64,000 bases of DNA from Filosporella fistucella (taxonomy: Eukaryota > Ascomycota > Leotiomycetes > Helotiales). The stretch covers positions 186,001-250,000 of the forward strand of contig JAQJZZ010000005.1 of NCBI GenBank assembly GCA_030077755.1, in the 5' to 3' direction. Positions 59,961-64,000 of this stretch are shown piece by piece. The stretch's first letter is position 1; each line of letters starts with the position of its first letter. The notes beneath the pieces are model-generated. The model saw nothing but the letters and a program-made list of their open reading frames with translations, was not told the DNA's origin and searched no databases. Both the position numbers and the translations under genes were made by a program.

Positions 59961-62751
59961 AGCTATAGCACAACACATCAAATTCCCTATGCTACCCCCG
60001 TTCTATACAAGCGATTTTGGAGCCTTTTTAAGTAAGAAACAAGATTTCAGGACCATACCATGCCTTGAAAGCTTTGGGCATACGCTACAACTCAAAATTC
60101 ATCTCTGGGGATGAAGAAGACATTTCAGAATCGATTTCGGAATTTTGGATCCCACTTCACCATGCGCTATTGGTTTTCAAGCTCCATAACGGCGGCCATG
60201 TACAAAGAAGAGCTTTTGACAACATCGTCAAGTCATCATTTCTATTACTTACTACAGATCCTGTGGCGAAACTTACCTAAGAATCGAGAGAGTCGACAGC
60301 AAAATTTGCCAAGCGATAATATGAAGTCTTCAAAAAAAAAAAAAAAAAAGGGGCGGGACACACTCAGCAGAGCTGTGGTCATTGAATGCTGGATATGTGA
60401 TCTGGATCTAACATACATTCAGCAATACCTCGGACAGCGAAGAGATCTCGCCCCATCTTCCTGCCTTGGTGGATGACTCCTAGCGCCGAAGTTTTCATTA
60501 CCGAGCATGCAATAATTAACCCAAATGGAAGTGTCACATTGATCTCTACTGTTGATGGAGTTCAGAAAAATGATGGAGCAGAAGTTATCGTCGTTGATGA
60601 AATGGCACCTCAACTGGTCGGCGGCGTCTTTGAGGCTACACTTACCTCATACTGCCACTGTACATAAACAGCAAAGATTTCAAAGGATCCCTCGTCCAAT
60701 GGATCCACTCCCATCACGACACGATAGCAGTAAAGATTTCAAAGATAGACTCGTTTAAAAATCTTTATCCTACCATTGCACGCGGTCAGCAAAGACTACA
60801 CAGGATAAACGTATTCCAGGGCTTTGATACTATGTCGATGTGCTAGTAGCGAAAGTTTCAGAGGCTACACCCTTTCAACAACCTCTGCCTCACCCTAAAG
60901 GGCGTGGATTGTGTGAGGAACATCGCAAGCGTGGAAGTTTGGAGGCTCAGTTTGCCGTTTTGGTCAAAAGAAGAAATCTCCCCCATGTTGAATAGGCACT
61001 ACGAAAGAGCGCAACACGAGCTTGGAATGTATGATTAAGGAATAAAAGCACAACTTAAGAGATTAATGGACAGTTGCAAGAGCCCTACTAATCGACCTGG
61101 ATCTGCCAAAGAGTGCAACAAACACTTGGAAAGCATTATAAGAAACAAAATGCAAACAGTAAGGGATTAGCTAATTGACAATAAAAATGCTTTCTTGACT
61201 CACGTGCCATATTAATAGAGCAAAATATAATATGCCGAAACCAAATATTCTATCTTTATATCCGTATAATATGTCTATTCGCCATCGGATTAATCAAGGC
61301 TCGCATCTTAGTGAAAGCACACAATGAGAGGATTGCAGATGGAGAGCAGGATCAATAGCATTCATAGTACGATAATATATTAATCCTACGGAATCAGGAT
61401 GAATTTGCAGAAAGTAACGTTGAACTTTCATTGGACCCTTACCTAATAATCGAAATTGCTGATTGTGTTTAATTTATTAGGCATTTTTATTTTGCACAGT
61501 CACTTAGGGTCGTTTTACTTGACAATACTCAACATTTCTTTAGTAACCTATTGAGGTATATAGAGGTGATAAATGACAAGAGTATAAGGGGGTTAGAGGG
61601 TTTGGTGTTAAGATAATGACGAAGGTAGGGGGCTGGTGGACAAGAGTTCCGAATGGTATTCTACAAGGGAACAGGACAATCGAAATGGGTATTAATGTGG
61701 GGAACGGCGAGATATATGATGTGGTACTGGGACGAGGAGATGCGGTGGGGAAAGTGGATGCAGAAATGAATTGGGGGGGGGGGGGGGCGATGGCTAGTGG
61801 ATGTTGAATGCCTTGGTCCACAATGGCATTTTCGCGTGACCTACTACTCTTTCGTTGAAAAATTGTTGCGTCACTACGATGCGGCATAATCGAATTGTTT
61901 TGCTCTAAGATCACATTCTGGAGATGCTCAAGAAACTTCAGCTTACAGGAATAGGCCGTCTCCCAATTGAGTCAATAAGTGGCACATCAAGCCGGCTAAG
62001 CTTGTCGAACATCGAACTGATGCCTAATTCCCGTGCCTAATATGGGAACTATAACTATGAATAAAGGAGATTGAAAGTACAGATAATATGCTATTGAAAT
62101 TTTTCTTTACCTATTATAGAGACTTTAACACTGTTCCAATTTGTTATTGATATATTAGACTTTACTCAGGGGTTGACTCTTTTTGAATGTGTCAATTATA
62201 AGTTATGTCAGGAGACCGTGGGAATGGAACTGCCAGCCAAGGATCGAGGCATAGCTCCACGGGTAAGGTGAAGATAAGTAACTGTTTGATGATGCTGGAA
62301 GAATTGGACTAATCCTGTATTCAGGTTACGGGATGCAATTGAAGTTATAAGACGACTCGTGGGTGGGACGTCTGCAATAAATATTAATCGCCTCGTAGGA
62401 AGCTTTTTCTAATAATTTAATTGTGTTATTAATTACTATGAATATATTCTTATGTTATATGAGTTCCTGGTTCCAGATTAATGCGAGGAAATTTCTTTCT
62501 AGCTTCATGTCGGCGTCAAGCGTTCACAATATTGTGCTCGAGTTAAACTTTTCGTCATAAAGTGCCCCGCTCTCATTGTTTAAAGTTTTAACTAATGTCA
62601 CCTTGTCTTGCTAATAATTTAAGCGAAAAAGAGAGCACCTCATTGAAAGGATGGACGCAATTGGAAGAAAGGTTGTAAGATTCTTTGTTACTGACAGAAC
62701 GGCGCGTGGACAATGGTTATTGACGTTTAAATCTTAAAGGGCTAGAGTGCA
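59961..62751. other. Gene-poor stretch with homopolymers
   Basis: Holds an 18-A run (60332-60349) and a 15-G run (61773-61787). Short ORFs such as 61540-61914 minus are low-complexity. No supported gene. Confidence 0.4.
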
Positions 62752-64000
62752 TTGGGATGCTATCTAAAATCCTTCGATAAGTATGGCAAGCCAACTCGAT
62801 GTGAATTTAAACCAGAATTGCCCTTTTGGGGCAGAATTAGGGGCAGATTGGAAGCCGTGAAGTTTCTCCGCAAGGGAAGCTTTGCCACAGTCGTGCTATG
62901 GGAGTACAACGGCACAAGAGAAATTGCTCTAACTGAGCGATATATTGCAATCAAACGAATAGATTGAGCTCCAGCTCAAGGGAGAGATGAAGCAGAGGCT
63001 GAGATAGTCCAGGCCCTGACCCAGACTAATTCGCCGCATATCGTGAGGCAGGTGAGGCCGAGTATCAAAATACAAGGCAAAATCGTCTTGTTCCTGGAGT
63101 ATTGTCCTGGCAAAGACCTCCAGATAGCACTACTAGATCCAGATGAGAAGGCAGATAAGAATACTCGAAAACACATAGAGGAAGAAGACATGTGGAGGAT
63201 CTTCAAACGTTTGGCTGAAGGTGTGGCTGTAATGGAGTGCGGAACAGAGTATGCTAATGCTCAGCCAATTGAGAAATGGATCATAGAAGAATTGGTCCAC
63301 TATGAGTAAGTCAATTTGTATATCTTGGAGTTCGCTGACTGTGATTTAGTTTAAAGCTGGATAATGGTAAGTCAAACATCCCGCCACTTGTGGAGATTGC
63401 CGATGCTAATAGTCCTACTCGGATATCGTGACAGTGAACACAAAAGATATCCAATTGCTAAAGTGGGTTACTCCTTTCATGCAAAAATCATATATCGCTG
63501 ACAGAGTAACCTTCAGATAGGGGATTTTGGTTGTGCTACTTGGGAACCAAAGGTGCAAGACAGTGGATATTGGGCAAGCGAAGGGGATCGGGATTTTGGG
63601 GCTTTGGGACTTTAGCATGGAGAGTCCCGGTATGTCCCAACTTTCCACTCCTACATTTCGACTGACTTAATGCTAGGAAAACAGCGGCGAAGGCAAAAGA
63701 TTAGTCAAAAAGCTCCGCAGAGGTGCCTGTTCCAACATTTCTTCCGTTGGGTGCATCATGCTATGCGTTCTACTGCGAGCAAATAGAAGACCGGGAGGGC
63801 TCAAAGCCGAGAAGTGGAAAGCTTATAAGGACGATAAATTACGACCAGACATAGTGGGAAAGTTGACCCATGTTTATGTTATGGGTGTGCCACGCTGGGC
63901 TGAAGTTCCCTACTCGCAAAATCTTAGAGACTTGATACAAGAATATACGATGATCGAACCGAACGATCGTCCGACAACTAAGAATTTGCAAGAGCGCATG
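62752..64000 (+). pseudogene. Protein kinase, interrupted by stops and cut by window end
   Basis: Kinase-domain order is preserved: glycine loop LRKGSFATVVLWEY, lysine in YIAIKRI, EAEIVQALTQTNSPHIVRQ, hinge IVLFLEYCPGKDL, then after introns at about 63306-63350, 63368-63410 and 63464-63519 the joined DLKLDNVLLGYRDSEHKRYP and IGDFGCATWEP (DFG). The end reads GVPRWAEVPYSQN and EPNDRPTTKNLQERM, the usual C-lobe close. A TGA at 62965-62967 follows KRID, and a TAG at about 63613 follows ALGL. Both lie in otherwise conserved frame; the first could be a CGA-to-TGA change. No upstream start is clear (TAG just before 62752). Recent pseudogene, or gene with unrecognised introns; continues past the window. 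Confidence 0.6.

Noticed and set aside
61540..61914. 124-codon Pro/Ser-rich minus ORF
   Set aside because: Low-complexity translation across the poly-G tract; not credible as protein.
1..64000. CRISPR arrays, bacterial operons, rRNA genes, intact transposases
   Set aside because: None seen; intron-rich gene structure is eukaryotic throughout.

Overview
The window reads as nuclear DNA of a filamentous ascomycete (Pezizomycotina). Genes carry many short GT-AG introns (about 40-120 nt) with CTAAC/CTAAT-like branch sites. The families are typical of these moulds: HET, CFEM/PTH11-type receptors, Zn2Cys6 regulators, an S53 sedolisin, an NpgA-type phosphopantetheinyl transferase and fungal MFS carriers. 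A leotiomycete is possible, but that is only an impression. I rebuilt gene models by hand. In every spliced model listed as a CDS the exon lengths sum to whole codons and the joined frame stays open.

Layout. 0.4-2.6 kb: secreted sedolisin. 3.2-5.6 kb: HET-domain gene. 8.1-10.5 kb: regulator with two zinc fingers followed by a Zn2Cys6 cluster. 11.6-17.3 kb: short-chain dehydrogenase, DHA1-type MFS carrier, seven-helix rhodopsin-like protein. 19.1-21.2 kb: aldo-keto reductase and a GPI-anchored-type surface protein. 23-28.1 kb: housekeeping block with SLC33-type acetyl-CoA transporter, CENP-O/Mcm21 and 4'-phosphopantetheinyl transferase. 29.3-34.2 kb: membrane genes (aquaglyceroporin, four-helix MARVEL-like protein, CFEM receptor). 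35-47.9 kb: apparent sugar-acid utilisation cluster of DUF2264 protein, Zn2Cys6 regulator, GH88 unsaturated glucuronyl hydrolase, Dal5-type carrier and second Zn2Cys6 regulator, with two divergent promoters. 49.4-50.8 kb: phosphopantothenoylcysteine synthetase.

From about 51 kb to the right end the character changes. I find no intact protein gene. There is a broken SF1 helicase, diverged tandem repeats of about 215 bp, low-complexity tracts, and a protein-kinase gene with in-frame stops that runs off the window. This looks like a decaying, possibly RIP-affected accessory compartment.

The most unusual object lies in that compartment. An elongator tRNA-Met(CAU) gene at 57644-57804 holds the normal intron after position 37. 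It also holds a second 49-nt insert in its variable loop with every hallmark of a spliceosomal intron (GTAAGC, TGCTAAC, ATAG ends). Removing both leaves a well-formed 74-nt tRNA. Next in interest are the GH88/DUF2264 cluster and the two GC-AG introns in the hybrid zinc-finger regulator.
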